Both the position numbers and the translations under genes were made by a program. From Oceanispirochaeta crateris (lineage in GTDB: Bacteria; Spirochaetota; Spirochaetia; DSM-2461): a stretch of 64,000 nt of DNA. Shown piece after piece: positions 9,118 to 18,387 of this stretch (its first letter is position 1; each line of letters begins with the position of its first letter). The notes beneath the pieces were generated by a model, which saw only the letters and a program-made list of their open reading frames with translations, searched no databases and was not told where the DNA came from. The stretch spans positions 2,832,439 through 2,896,438 of the forward strand of contig NZ_CP036150.1 in assembly GCF_008329965.1 (NCBI RefSeq), read 5' to 3'.

Positions 9118-11322
9118 ATGGATCTTTTTCAATCATCTCCCCAGAATGAACCACTCGCCGCCAGAATGCGCCCTCGGAATCTGGACGAATACATAGGTCA
9201 GGACCACATCGTCGGAAAAGGCCGTCTCCTCAGGCGAGCCATCAAAGCGGACCAGCTCTCATCTCTTATTTTTTACGGTCCTCCGGGAACAGGAAAAACG
9301 ACTCTGGCCAGGGTCATAGCCGGAACAACAAGCAGCCGCTTTTTAAGCCTGAATGCGGTACTAAGCGGCGTGAAACAGGTCAGAGAAGCCATACATGAGG
9401 CTCAAGAACTGAGAGATATCCACGGAAGACGCACAATACTCTTTGTGGATGAAGTCCACCGCTGGAATAAGGCCCAACAGGATGCCCTCCTTCCCTGGGT
9501 AGAAAACGGAACGATTATCCTGGTGGGGGCCACCACTGAAAACCCGTATTTTGAAGTCAATTCCGCTCTTGTCAGCCGCAGCCGGATTTTCCAACTCAAA
9601 CAACTGCAGACCGAAGATCTCTTCGGAGTAGCCAGACAGGCAATCGCCGATAAAGAGAGGGGATACGGACGATGGAATGTTATATTTGATGAGGGAGCCC
9701 TGGAACACCTGGTAAAAACAGCCGACGGGGACGCCCGGAGTCTTTTAAATTCTCTTCAACTTGCCGTAGAAACAACACCAGACTCCTACCCTCCCCCGGA
9801 TAATACAGAAATTAGAATAAACCTTGAGACGGCTGAGGAAAGCATTCAAAAAAAAGTAGTCCTCTATGACAAAGAAGGAGACTACCACTATGACACCATC
9901 AGTGCATTTATAAAATCAATACGGGGCTCAGACCCTGATGCCGCCCTCTATTGGATGGCCAGAATGATCACGGCTGGTGAAGATCCCCGCTTCATCCTGA
10001 GAAGGATGATTATCTCTGCCGCAGAGGATATAGGCATGGCCGACCCCCAGGCCTTGGTCATGGTCAACGCTGCGGCTCAGGCCTTTGATAGAGTAGGACT
10101 TCCCGAAGGTCAGTTTCATTTAACCCAGGCGGCTATTTACCTGGCAACGGCACCTAAATCCAATTCGACCATGGCGTTTTTCGATGCGGTACAGGTCGTA
10201 GAAGAAGAGGCCGCCCGGGAAGTACCCAACCACCTGCGGGACCCCAGCAGAGACAAACACGGCTTTGGACACGGAGAGGGTTACAACTATCCCCATGCCT
10301 ACAGAGATCACTGGGTGGCCCAGGCCTACCTTCCCGAGGGACTCAAGGGCAGAATCTTTTACCAGCCGGCATCGCAGGGTTATGAAGCGGAAATTCAAAA
10401 AGAAGTCATCAGCCGGAGAGAACTCCAAATGGCAGCCATGATAGACGACTCTCTCGAAAATCTCACGTTTTCTCCTGGTGATAAAGAGCGGAACTCATGG
10501 ATGCGGCGAACCAGAGGCAGTGCGGGCCGATTTTTAGAAGAAATGCGTCAAAAGATGTTCAGCTTGCTCATGACGGAACGGCATCATAAAATTTTGGTTT
10601 GGCGGGAAAACAGCGGACTCCTACTGTGGGAAGCCTGGAGGCAGGTCCCGGAAGGGGGAGTCTGTGCATGGTTTCAAGATCAGAAAAACCTCAACCTCTG
10701 CGAACATTTCCTCCGCAGTCTTCCCGAATCAGAAAGGCCCGTGTTTTTTGGCGGCTCCTCTGAGCAAATGTTCCAGGATCTTGAAGAAATACAAAAACAA
10801 TACACCCGGTTCGAAGCCATCCTGACAAGGGACTGGATTTCAAGGATTCCCTTCAGTCAATGGGAAAAAGAATGGGAAGCATTAATAAAACTCTGCACAA
10901 CCGGGTCTGTCATCTTATGCAGTGAACCTCTTCCCGCACAAGGAAGCCGGCTCAGCGACTTTCTTCCAGAAGGTGAAAAGGATCTGGAATCATGGCTTCA
11001 TATCCGCAAGGCAGAACTCCAGGTGTACAACGAGGCCTATCCCGGATTGGCATCCCAGAAATCGGCAGTTGCCTTGCTGAAAAAATGCGGAGCCTCCTCA
11101 GTCGAGGCAGAATTGCTGAAAAACAGTGAGGAAAGGATTCTCAGCAGGGAACAGCTTACAAACTGGTTAAATACAGAGAAGGAAGGCAGTCTAGGGTTCA
11201 GAATGATGAAATCCCTGGGAAAAGAGAATATGAAAGCATACAGTGAGTACTGCCTAAACCATCTCGAAGGCGCTCATGTGAATTGGCAGAGTGTCCGAGT
11301 ACTGTTAAAGGCACAATTCTAA
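9118..11322 (+). CDS. rarA: RarA (MgsA) AAA+ ATPase with long C-terminal extension
   Basis: 734 residues against about 430-450 for ordinary RarA. Residues ~1-430 are the clamp-loader-like ATPase: opening MRPRNLDEYIGQDHIVG, Walker [12 protein letters not shown], Walker B ILFVDEVHRW, sensor GATTENPYF, and the C-terminal helical part ending in the HGFGHGEGYNYPHAYRDHW region. RarA acts at stalled replication forks. Residues ~435-734 are an extra domain without obvious motifs, known as an unnamed fused region in some RarA proteins. Its pattern (RENSGLLLWEAWRQVPEG) might be a degenerate Rossmann-type fold; this is only a guess. Confidence 0.92.
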   Translation: MDLFQSSPQNEPLAARMRPRNLDEYIGQDHIVGKGRLLRRAIKADQLSSLIFYGPPGTGKTTLARVIAGTTSSRFLSLNAVLSGVKQVREAIHEAQELRDIHGRRTILFVDEVHRWNKAQQDALLPWVENGTIILVGATTENPYFEVNSALVSRSRIFQLKQLQTEDLFGVARQAIADKERGYGRWNVIFDEGALEHLVKTADGDARSLLNSLQLAVETTPDSYPPPDNTEIRINLETAEESIQKKVVLYDKEGDYHYDTISAFIKSIRGSDPDAALYWMARMITAGEDPRFILRRMIISAAEDIGMADPQALVMVNAAAQAFDRVGLPEGQFHLTQAAIYLATAPKSNSTMAFFDAVQVVEEEAAREVPNHLRDPSRDKHGFGHGEGYNYPHAYRDHWVAQAYLPEGLKGRIFYQPASQGYEAEIQKEVISRRELQMAAMIDDSLENLTFSPGDKERNSWMRRTRGSAGRFLEEMRQKMFSLLMTERHHKILVWRENSGLLLWEAWRQVPEGGVCAWFQDQKNLNLCEHFLRSLPESERPVFFGGSSEQMFQDLEEIQKQYTRFEAILTRDWISRIPFSQWEKEWEALIKLCTTGSVILCSEPLPAQGSRLSDFLPEGEKDLESWLHIRKAELQVYNEAYPGLASQKSAVALLKKCGASSVEAELLKNSEERILSREQLTNWLNTEKEGSLGFRMMKSLGKENMKAYSEYCLNHLEGAHVNWQSVRVLLKAQF

Positions 11323-11409
11323 TGGAGGGCTGAAGATCAATATATACAGGGAAAGTATAGAATCTGCTTTCCCTTTTTCCCTGAATTTAAAGAATTCAAT
11401 CTACTAATA

Positions 11410-11440
11410 TTGACAAAAACACTCTTTTATATAATTATAC
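11410..11440 (+). promoter_or_regulatory. Probable tRNA-cluster promoter
   Basis: A perfect -35 TTGACA (11410-11415) precedes an AT-rich -10 area (TATAATTATAC, 11430-11440). The exact -10 register is unclear because the perfect TATAAT is only 14 bases from the -35. It lies 19 bases before tRNA-His. Confidence 0.55.
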
Positions 11441-11458
11441 GTCACGTTCTTAAAAGAT

Positions 11459-11532
11459 GGTGAATGTAGTTCAGTCGGTAGAGCACCAGATTGTGGTTCT
11501 GGTTGTCGCGGGTTCGAGCCCCGTCATTCACC
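11459..11532 (+). tRNA. tRNA-His (GTG)
   Basis: Cloverleaf with acceptor GTGAATG/CATTCAC plus the extra 5' G (G-1) opposite discriminator C, a histidine hallmark. Anticodon stem CCAGA/TCTGG with anticodon GTG. T arm GGTTCGAGCC. No encoded CCA. Confidence 0.95.
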
Positions 11533-11543
11533 CTGTTTTTTTT

Positions 11544-11617
11544 GCGTCCATAGCTCAGCTGGATAGAGTTCCGGACTTCGAATCCGTGGGTCGCAGGTTC
11601 GAATCCTGCTGGACGTA
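11544..11617 (+). tRNA. tRNA-Arg (TCG)
   Basis: Acceptor GCGTCCA/TGGACGT, D arm GCTC/GAGT, anticodon loop CTTCGAA giving TCG, T arm GCAGG/CCTGC. The outer anticodon-stem pair is a C-T mismatch. The TCG anticodon reads CGA and, by wobble, other CGN codons. No encoded CCA. Confidence 0.92.
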
Positions 11618-11702
11618 TACAAACATCGATAAAAGGCAATTGGAATTATCCGTTGCCTCGATGTTTAATAACCAGTCTTTGGATTGGTTGGTTTTCATAC
11701 CA

Positions 11703-11775
11703 GGGCCGTTAGCTCAGCTGGTAGAGCAGCAGACTCTTAATCTGCGGGTCAAAGGTTCGATCCCTTTACGGCTCA
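11703..11775 (+). tRNA. tRNA-Lys (CTT)
   Basis: Acceptor GGGCCGT/ACGGCTC, anticodon stem GCAGA/TCTGC with loop CTCTTAA giving CTT. T arm AAAGG/CCTTT. Reads AAG. Confidence 0.95.
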
Positions 11776-11785
11776 TTTTTTTTAT

Positions 11786-11866
11786 GCGAGAGTGGTGGAA
11801 TTGGTAGACACGCTGGTCTTAGGAACCAGTGCCTTCGGTATAAGGGTTCGAGTCCCTTCTCTCGTA
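11786..11866 (+). tRNA. tRNA-Leu (TAG)
   Basis: Class II tRNA with a long variable arm (GTGCCTTCGGTAT). Acceptor GCGAGAG/CTCTCGT, anticodon stem CTGGT/ACCAG with anticodon TAG. Reads CUA and related CUN codons. Confidence 0.95.
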
Positions 11867-11875
11867 TCAATAAAT

Positions 11876-11947
11876 GCGAAAGTAGCTCAGTGGTAGAGCT
11901 CGACCTTGCCAAGGTCGATGTCGCGGGTTCAAGTCCCGTCTTTCGCT
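11876..11947 (+). tRNA. tRNA-Gly (GCC)
   Basis: Acceptor GCGAAAG/CTTTCGC, anticodon stem CGACC/GGTCG with anticodon GCC, T arm GCGGG/CCCGT. Last of the five-tRNA cluster; all lack encoded CCA. Confidence 0.95.
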
Positions 11948-11990
11948 TATTTAATGCAGGATAGTATTTTTCCTGACAAACATACAGATT

Positions 11991-12019
11991 TCGACAGATG
12001 ATGGAATTTGTTTTATACT
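11991..12019 (+). promoter_or_regulatory. Promoter of the tig-clpP-clpX-lon leader
   Basis: TCGACA (11991-11996), a 17-base spacer and TATACT (12014-12019): five of six matches at each hexamer. Predicted start near 12025-12026, directly before the leader hairpins. Confidence 0.65.
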
Positions 12020-12025
12020 TCGTCT

Positions 12026-12104
12026 GATGAAGCCTTGACCGCTTCGTCTAACGCTAAACGGAAGGTGAGGACGATCTGGGTGTTATCCGGGTCGTCTTTT
12101 TTTT
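12026..12104 (+). promoter_or_regulatory. Structured leader or small RNA upstream of tig (possible attenuator)
   Basis: About 80 bases between the promoter and tig. GATGAAGC (12026-12033) pairs with GCTTCGTC (12041-12048). The same TCGTC (12044-12048) can instead pair with GACGA (12070-12074), which is the left arm of the terminator hairpin. A third option pairs CCTT (12033-12036) with AAGG (12062-12065). This anti-antiterminator, antiterminator and terminator layout suggests conditional read-through into tig. It could also be a free-standing small RNA. Folding was done by hand only. Confidence 0.55.
12070..12104 (+). terminator. Intrinsic terminator before tig
   Basis: GACGATCTGG (12070-12079) pairs with CCGGGTCGTC (12087-12096), including G-U pairs, around a 7-base loop. 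Eight T follow (12097-12104). No promoter fits in the 33 bases between it and the tig start, so tig expression seems to need read-through. Confidence 0.85.
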
Positions 12105-12137
12105 ATACCAAACATACCACTGAATAAGGATAGTGCT

Positions 12138-13481
12138 GTGATAACCAGTAAGAGTGTCGAAAAATTGGAAAACTCTGCCGTTAAACTTTCCCTGACTGTC
12201 GGAAAAGAACACGCAGCCACAGAGTACAACGAACTTCTGAGCACGTACACAAAAGAAGTACAGATTAAAGGATTCAGAAAAGGCAAAGTGCCTACTTCTG
12301 TCATTGAAAGAAAGTTTGGAGAAGGCATCCGACAGGAAGCCGCTGCCAACCTTATGGATAAGGCTCTCAAAGCTGCCATGGAAGATCTTGAAGAAAAACC
12401 TCTAGGGTATGATTATCCGGAAGTGCAGGGAGAACCTGTTCTCAACCCTGATGAAGATTTCACCTTTGAACTGGTTTATGACACATTCCCTGAAGTGAAG
12501 TTCGGAGAATACAAGGGAATCGAGATTGAAGAAAAACAGGTAAAGATCCTTAAAAAACATGAGAATATCGAACTGGAGAAAATCCAGGAACAGAATTCTG
12601 TAGTCATGGACAAAGCCGATGAAACAGTAGCCGATGACAATATTGTCACTATTGATTACTGCGAGATGAATGGCAAAGAAGAAATTGTAGATACAAAAAG
12701 AGAAGACTTCGTTTTCACAGTCGGTACGGGCTACAACCTGTATAAGATTGACAAACAGATCATCGGTATGAAGAAAGATGAAGAAAAGGTCATTTCTAAA
12801 AAATATAAAGAAGATTTCGAAAATAAAGACTTAGCCGGTCGATCAGTAAAATTGAAAGTGAAGGTAAAAGCTGTAAAAGAAAAACAGCTTCCCGATCTGG
12901 ATGACGAACTGGCTCAGGATGTAAATGAAAAGTTTGAAACCCTGGATGACCTGAGAAGCGACATCAAAAATCAGCTGAAGGAAAAAGCTGAAGCGAAAAT
13001 AAAGGGCGAAAAAGTAGAACAGCTCATGAACAAGCTGGTTGAAGAAAGTGACATTGTCCTTCCCCTTTCCATGATTAAGGCCGAACAGGAAAACAACTGG
13101 AAAAACTTTCTCCAGCAGTCCCAGACTCAGGAAGAGCAGATGCTTCAATTCCTGCAGATGCAGGGACAGACCAAAGAGCAGATGCTCGAGGCCTGGAAAG
13201 AGAATGCCATTAAAAGCTTGAAGTCTCAGCTGATTTTCAACAAGATTATTGAAGATGAAAAAATTGAAGCCACAGACGAAGAAATGGAAGCTGAAATTGT
13301 AAAACAGGCAGAAATGTACAACATGCCTGTGGAAGATCTCAAAAAATCATTTGGCGAAGCCGGCTTAAAAGAGTATCTTAGTAGTGATCTAAAACAGAAG
13401 AAGGTAGTTGATTTTCTGCTGGACAATGCTAAGATCAAAAAAAGTGCCGACAAGGTTGATTATACCGACCTGATGGCCTAA
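12138..13481 (+). CDS. tig: Trigger factor
   Basis: 447 residues, normal for trigger factor: ribosome-bound chaperone and peptidyl-prolyl isomerase for nascent chains. Seen: the ribosome-binding signature GFRKGKVPTSVIERKFG near residues 46-62, a central FKBP-like part (residues ~150-245) and a long helical C-terminal domain. GTG start at 12138 with TAAGGA upstream. First gene of the tig-clpP-clpX-lon cluster; a terminator-like hairpin sits in its leader. Confidence 0.95.
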   Translation: MITSKSVEKLENSAVKLSLTVGKEHAATEYNELLSTYTKEVQIKGFRKGKVPTSVIERKFGEGIRQEAAANLMDKALKAAMEDLEEKPLGYDYPEVQGEPVLNPDEDFTFELVYDTFPEVKFGEYKGIEIEEKQVKILKKHENIELEKIQEQNSVVMDKADETVADDNIVTIDYCEMNGKEEIVDTKREDFVFTVGTGYNLYKIDKQIIGMKKDEEKVISKKYKEDFENKDLAGRSVKLKVKVKAVKEKQLPDLDDELAQDVNEKFETLDDLRSDIKNQLKEKAEAKIKGEKVEQLMNKLVEESDIVLPLSMIKAEQENNWKNFLQQSQTQEEQMLQFLQMQGQTKEQMLEAWKENAIKSLKSQLIFNKIIEDEKIEATDEEMEAEIVKQAEMYNMPVEDLKKSFGEAGLKEYLSSDLKQKKVVDFLLDNAKIKKSADKVDYTDLMA

Positions 13482-13509
13482 AAAAACAAATTAAAAAGGA
13501 TCTGCCGAT

Positions 13510-14103
13510 ATGCATGTTCAGAATAACACCCTGGTACCTGTTGTTGTTGAGAGAACAGGAACAGGAGAACGGTCTTATGACATATATTCCCGCCTTCTAA
13601 AGGATAGAATTGTTTTTCTGGATGGTGAAATACACGATGTAACGGCTGACCTTGTGGTTGCTCAGCTTCTTTTCTTGGAGTCTGAAGACCCAGAAAAAGA
13701 CATAAATCTATACATAAACAGCCCCGGTGGTTCAGTAACTGCCGGGCTGGCTATTTACGATACGATGCAGCACATAAAGCCGGACGTTCAAACCATCTGT
13801 ATAGGACAGGCTGCTTCCATGGGAGCCGTACTCCTGGCAGGCGGTGCCCAAGGAAAAAGATATTGCCTACCCTCAGCACGTGTCATGATTCATCAGCCCT
13901 GGGGTGGTGTACAGGGTCAAGCCCGGGATATTGGCATTCAGGCCAGAGAAATCATCCGCCTCAAAAAGATGCTGATACAATATTTTGCAGACAATACGGG
14001 AAAAGGTTACGAAGAGATTGCTTCCGATATGGAACGTGACTTCTTCATGTCTGCAGAAGAGTCGGCCCAATATGGGATCACAGACAGCATTCTCAAGAGG
14101 TAA
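13510..14103 (+). CDS. clpP: ATP-dependent Clp protease proteolytic subunit ClpP
   Basis: 197 residues. Serine peptidase that forms the tetradecameric chamber fed by ClpX. Catalytic triad by motif: S103 in GQAASMGA, H128 in MIHQPWGG, D177 in [16 protein letters not shown] lies upstream of the ATG. It starts 28 bp after tig and ends 3 bp before clpX, so the genes form one operon. Confidence 0.97.
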   Translation: MHVQNNTLVPVVVERTGTGERSYDIYSRLLKDRIVFLDGEIHDVTADLVVAQLLFLESEDPEKDINLYINSPGGSVTAGLAIYDTMQHIKPDVQTICIGQAASMGAVLLAGGAQGKRYCLPSARVMIHQPWGGVQGQARDIGIQAREIIRLKKMLIQYFADNTGKGYEEIASDMERDFFMSAEESAQYGITDSILKR

Positions 14104-14106
14104 AAG

Positions 14107-15393
14107 ATGGCTAGAACAAAAAGTAAAGAATTAAAAGTATGCTCCTTCTGCGGTAAACACTCCGATGTGGCCAAAAAATTGATTGCAGGCCCTGGAGTTT
14201 ATATATGTGATGAGTGTGTACAGGTTTGTAATAAAATCATGTCTGAAGAAGAAAATATTTCTTCTGACTTTGTAGATGACATACCCACCCCCAAAGAAAT
14301 CAAACAATACCTGGATGATTATGTCATTGGGCAGGAGTCTGCAAAGAGAACCCTCTCCGTTGGGGTTTACAACCATTACAAAAGAATCATGTTCAAAGAC
14401 AAGGTTTCCGGCGATGTAGAGCTGGAGAAGACAAACGTCCTCCTCATTGGTCCTACAGGAACGGGTAAGACTCTTTTGGCTAAGACTCTCGCCAGAAAGC
14501 TGAAGGTTCCCTTCGCCATTGCCGATGCAACAACCCTGACCGAAGCTGGATATGTAGGAGAAGATGTTGAAAACATACTCCTGAAGTTGATCCAGGCAGC
14601 TGGTAACAACATTGCGGCAGCCGAAAGAGGGATCATCTATATTGATGAGATCGATAAAATCGCCCGTAAGGGTGAGAATGTGTCTATTACCAGAGACGTC
14701 TCAGGTGAGGGCGTTCAACAGGCTCTACTGAAAATCATCGAAGGTTCGACTGCGTCTGTCCCCCCCCAGGGTGGCAGAAAGCATCCTAATCAGGAAATGC
14801 TTAAAATAGACACATCCAACATCCTGATTATCTGTGGTGGAGCCTTTGTCGGCTTAGACAAGATCATTGAATCCAGAGTGAGTCAACAGCCCATGGGATT
14901 TGGTTCTGACGTTAGAAAAACAGGTGATAAGAATATGGCGCAGCTGTTCAAGCAGATGCACCCCGACGATCTTGTCCGCTTTGGTCTTATCCCTGAGTTT
15001 ATTGGACGACTTCCCATCCAGGTCAGCCTGGATACTCTGAAGAAAGAAGATTTAATCAGAGTTCTCACAGAACCCAGAAACTCTATCATCAGACAGTTTG
15101 AGGAATCACTGAAACTGGATGACACAGAGCTTGCCTTTGAAGAGGCAGCCATAGATGCCATTGCGGAAAAAGCCCTGGAAAGAAAAACAGGTGCCCGTGG
15201 TATTCGTTCCATAGTCGAAACAGTTTTGTTGGATATTATGTATGATCTGCCTTCCATGGAGGGAAAAAAGAAGGTCATCGTCACCAGGGATGTCATTAAG
15301 AATGATGCGTTGCCTGTGATTCTCACAGATCCTGACAAAATTGAGGCACCATGGGAAAATGCACTTCATGAGAATAAACAAATCACAGCTTAG
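14107..15393 (+). CDS. clpX: ATP-dependent Clp protease ATP-binding subunit ClpX
   Basis: 428 residues. AAA+ unfoldase that selects substrates and feeds ClpP. The N-terminal zinc-binding domain has CSFCGK and CDECVQVC. The ATPase has Walker A GPTGTGKT and Walker [10 protein letters not shown]. The IGF-type loop that docks on ClpP is present in variant form in the segment near [14 protein letters not shown]. The 3' end overlaps the start of lon. Confidence 0.97.
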   Translation: MARTKSKELKVCSFCGKHSDVAKKLIAGPGVYICDECVQVCNKIMSEEENISSDFVDDIPTPKEIKQYLDDYVIGQESAKRTLSVGVYNHYKRIMFKDKVSGDVELEKTNVLLIGPTGTGKTLLAKTLARKLKVPFAIADATTLTEAGYVGEDVENILLKLIQAAGNNIAAAERGIIYIDEIDKIARKGENVSITRDVSGEGVQQALLKIIEGSTASVPPQGGRKHPNQEMLKIDTSNILIICGGAFVGLDKIIESRVSQQPMGFGSDVRKTGDKNMAQLFKQMHPDDLVRFGLIPEFIGRLPIQVSLDTLKKEDLIRVLTEPRNSIIRQFEESLKLDDTELAFEEAAIDAIAEKALERKTGARGIRSIVETVLLDIMYDLPSMEGKKKVIVTRDVIKNDALPVILTDPDKIEAPWENALHENKQITA

Positions 15394-17818
15394 TTTTCGT
15401 AAAGAGGAGCTCCCTGTCATTATCCTTCCGGATACTGTCATATTTCCTTATACGGTAGCTCCCTTTTTCCTTGCAGATGCTGTGTCCACCAGAGCTGTGG
15501 ATGAAGCAATGAAGGGGAAAAGGGATATTTTCCTTGCTTTTCAGAAAGAAGAAGCAGATTCAACCATCCAGAAAAAACATCTCTACCCCACCGGGACTGT
15601 AGCCCACATACTGCAGGTTCTTAAACTTCCTGATGGTAATTCCAGATTGCTGGTCGAAGGACGCAGTAAGGGACAGATTCTAAAATTAATCAAAAAAAAA
15701 GATATCCTGATGATCCAGTACAAAAGCCTTGTGGAGCACAGAGAGATTGGAAGAACTCTTGCTATCGGAATGGAAACACTCCAGGAAACTTTTTATGAAT
15801 ACGCACGCAAAAACAAAAAAATCACACGCGAAATAAAAACCCAGGTTGAACAAGCCCAAACACCTGAAAAGCTCATAGGCCTCATTGCATCCCAGATGTC
15901 CATTCCAACCGCAGATAAAATCGGGCTTCTTGAGATGGATAGTCCAGGGGAAAAAATCAACAAGCTTACTGAAGTCGTGCAGCTCGAGATTGAAAAGAGC
16001 ACGCTGAAGCAGGACATATCCGGCCGAGTCCGTAAAAAAATGGAGAAGACCCAAAAAGAGTATTTCCTCAATGAACAACTCAAGGAAATTAACAAAGAAC
16101 TGGGTAACTCAAACCAGGACGATCCCTCGGGAGCCATCGAACTTGAAAACCGGATTAACAGCAAGGGTATGCCCACAGACATCCATGAAAAAGCCCTGAA
16201 AGAGGTCAAACGCCTTACCCGCCTCCAGCCCATGAGTCCCGAGTCGGGTGTTCTAAGAACCTATCTTGAATGGCTTGCTGATCTCCCCTGGAGTGAAGAA
16301 TCGGATGACCGAATGAATCTGGCCAGGGCAGCCAAGGTCCTGGATGAAGATCACTATAACTTAAAAAAAGCCAAAGACAGAATCCTTGACTACATTGCAG
16401 TAAGGCAGATTAGAGAAAAACTCAAAGGACCCATCCTCTGCTTTGTGGGTCCCCCGGGGACAGGAAAAACATCCCTGGGACGTTCTGTTGCCAGGGCCCT
16501 CAACCGAGAATTTGTAAGGATCTCCCTCGGGGGGGTCCGGGATGAAGCCGAAATTCGGGGGCACCGGAAAACATATGTTGGAGCACTGCCCGGTAAGATC
16601 ATTCAATCAATTAAAAAAGCGGGGACTACAAATCCCGTTTTTCTTCTGGATGAAATAGATAAGATGAGTAATGATTTCAGGGGTGACCCCTCAGCAGCTC
16701 TTTTGGAAGTATTGGATCCTGAACAAAACAGCTCCTTTACCGATCACTACCTGGAAGTCCCCTATGACCTGTCCAAGGTTATGTTTATCACCACAGCGAA
16801 CTCTCTTCACAATGTTCCCCGTCCCCTGGTTGATAGGATGGAAGTGATTGAAATTCCAGGATACACAGAAATAGAGAAACTACGCATAGCCAAGGGCTTT
16901 ATCATTCCCAAACAGATGAAAGAAAACGGAATGGACTCAAGCAACCTGAATATCGGAGATGATGCCCTACAGACAATCATTCGAAATTACACCATGGAAT
17001 CCGGAGTGAGAAACCTTGAACGCCAAATAGGACAAGTCATTCGCAAGATTACAAGGGAAGCCATAGACAATTACCAGAAGCGCCCCGGTGGAAACAACGT
17101 ACACACGGCCAGGATTCACAAATATCAGGATTACTTCGGAACTATTGAAAATAAAGCTGACAACTTACCAGATCTTTCCCTGTTGAACCTGCAGGTACGC
17201 GGAAAGGACGTTATAAACTACCTTGGGAATCCTCCCATACAAGATGAGGATAGTGACAGGAGGGACCGTCCGGGTCTGGCAACCGGCATGGCCTGGACTG
17301 AGGTTGGCGGAAGAGTTCTCCCCGTGGAAGTGAGCCTCCTCAAAGGAGATGGCAAACTCATCCTCACTGGAAAACTAGGGGATGTCATGAAGGAGAGTGC
17401 CCAGATAGCCCTCTCTTACCTAAGAGCCAACGCAGAAGAATTCGGTATTGAATCCAACTTTCAGAAGGAATATGATATCCATATTCATGTGCCTGAAGGT
17501 GCCATACCAAAGGATGGACCTTCCGCGGGAATTACCATAACAGCAGCCCTGCTCTCAGCTCTTAAAAAGACGCCCCTGATTAGCTCGCTGGCCATGACCG
17601 GGGAAATAACACTCACCGACCGCTTACTCCCTATCGGAGGAGTGAAAGAGAAAGTTATGGCAGCCCACCGGAATAAGTGCCGAATCATACTGCTGCCAGA
17701 AAAAAATAAAAAAGATCAACTGGATCTGCCTCAGGAAATAAGGGATGATCTTCGTTTTATCTTCAGCTCTTCCGTCAAAGAGGCTCTGGAACAGCTCTTT
17801 CCGGAAGGGACATTTTAG
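15368..17818 (+). CDS. lon: ATP-dependent protease Lon
   Basis: About 816 residues. Homo-oligomeric AAA+ serine protease degrading misfolded and regulatory proteins. N-terminal substrate domain opens with [20 protein letters not shown]. Walker A is [11 protein letters not shown] and Walker B is [10 protein letters not shown]. The C-terminal protease has the catalytic S719 in [10 protein letters not shown] and the lysine in [12 protein letters not shown]. The frame reaches a TTG at 15341, but ATG 15368 (or 15359) is better placed behind GGGAAA. Either way it overlaps the clpX end by 26-35 bp, implying translational coupling. Confidence 0.96.
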   Translation: MRINKSQLSFRKEELPVIILPDTVIFPYTVAPFFLADAVSTRAVDEAMKGKRDIFLAFQKEEADSTIQKKHLYPTGTVAHILQVLKLPDGNSRLLVEGRSKGQILKLIKKKDILMIQYKSLVEHREIGRTLAIGMETLQETFYEYARKNKKITREIKTQVEQAQTPEKLIGLIASQMSIPTADKIGLLEMDSPGEKINKLTEVVQLEIEKSTLKQDISGRVRKKMEKTQKEYFLNEQLKEINKELGNSNQDDPSGAIELENRINSKGMPTDIHEKALKEVKRLTRLQPMSPESGVLRTYLEWLADLPWSEESDDRMNLARAAKVLDEDHYNLKKAKDRILDYIAVRQIREKLKGPILCFVGPPGTGKTSLGRSVARALNREFVRISLGGVRDEAEIRGHRKTYVGALPGKIIQSIKKAGTTNPVFLLDEIDKMSNDFRGDPSAALLEVLDPEQNSSFTDHYLEVPYDLSKVMFITTANSLHNVPRPLVDRMEVIEIPGYTEIEKLRIAKGFIIPKQMKENGMDSSNLNIGDDALQTIIRNYTMESGVRNLERQIGQVIRKITREAIDNYQKRPGGNNVHTARIHKYQDYFGTIENKADNLPDLSLLNLQVRGKDVINYLGNPPIQDEDSDRRDRPGLATGMAWTEVGGRVLPVEVSLLKGDGKLILTGKLGDVMKESAQIALSYLRANAEEFGIESNFQKEYDIHIHVPEGAIPKDGPSAGITITAALLSALKKTPLISSLAMTGEITLTDRLLPIGGVKEKVMAAHRNKCRIILLPEKNKKDQLDLPQEIRDDLRFIFSSSVKEALEQLFPEGTF

Positions 17819-17887
17819 CTTTTTCGATCCGAAATAGAAATCTGACTCTAAAGTGGTCACTATAAAGTGCGAATCTGAAAAACTTAA

Positions 17888-17916
17888 TTGCCATAAGCCG
17901 GTTTTTCTATTATAAA
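17888..17916 (+). promoter_or_regulatory. Promoter for the small secreted protein
   Basis: TTGCCA (17888-17893), 17-base spacer, TATAAA (17911-17916), about 60 bases before the AGGAGG site of the next gene. No clear terminator is seen after lon, so read-through is possible. Confidence 0.55.
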
Positions 17917-17979
17917 TTGTATAAGAGAAAATGAAATTTTATTAAAATATATATGAGAATCCACAGGAGGCCCTTTGTT

Positions 17980-18384
17980 ATGGCTAAAAAAGCTGTTTTT
18001 TTTATCCTTTTCATTATGATCGTTACTGCATCCTTCTTGTCTGCAGAGACGACAACTGCGAGTGTTTACCCCAAAACAATGGCCATAAATAGGATTTATC
18101 CTCATGCCCTTGGATACAAGGTTGACTACATCAAATCAAACAGGACGATAGGGACATTCTATGCACCTATCTCATGGTTCCAGAAGACAGCAGGATATGG
18201 AGAAATTGCATACGGGACAGGAAAACATTATCCTTATGCGACCTTCTATTATGTTGATGGAAAGATTGATCATTTCAGACTATACCTCATTGAAGACTTT
18301 AATGATCCCAGCTGGGGACACCTCAGAGGTGATGACAATGATGATAAGTTCAACGATGAAGAACTTGTAATTGAATATCAATAA
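17980..18384 (+). CDS. Small secreted protein of unknown function
   Basis: About 134 residues. The start at 17980 follows AGGAGG with good spacing; the longer frame from 17953 would read through that site. A Sec signal peptide is present (AVFFILFIMIVTASFLSA). The mature part is aromatic-rich (YGTGKHYPYATFYYVDGK) and ends in an acidic stretch (RGDDNDDKFNDEE) that might bind a cation. Family not recognised. The DHH gene begins 3 bp after its stop. Confidence 0.75.
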   Translation: MAKKAVFFILFIMIVTASFLSAETTTASVYPKTMAINRIYPHALGYKVDYIKSNRTIGTFYAPISWFQKTAGYGEIAYGTGKHYPYATFYYVDGKIDHFRLYLIEDFNDPSWGHLRGDDNDDKFNDEELVIEYQ

Positions 18385-18387
18385 TCC

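Noticed and set aside
11442-11807. Open frames of 65 and 116 residues across the tRNA cluster
   Set aside because: They lie over clear tRNA cloverleaves and give the typical false proteins seen when tRNAs are translated.
12843-13148. Minus-strand open frame inside tig
   Set aside because: It is a mirror of the tig coding frame, rich in F and L, without a ribosome-binding site.
17840-17880. AGTGGTCACT and nearby AAAGTG as an operator or terminator after lon
   Set aside because: Arms are too short and no T tract follows.
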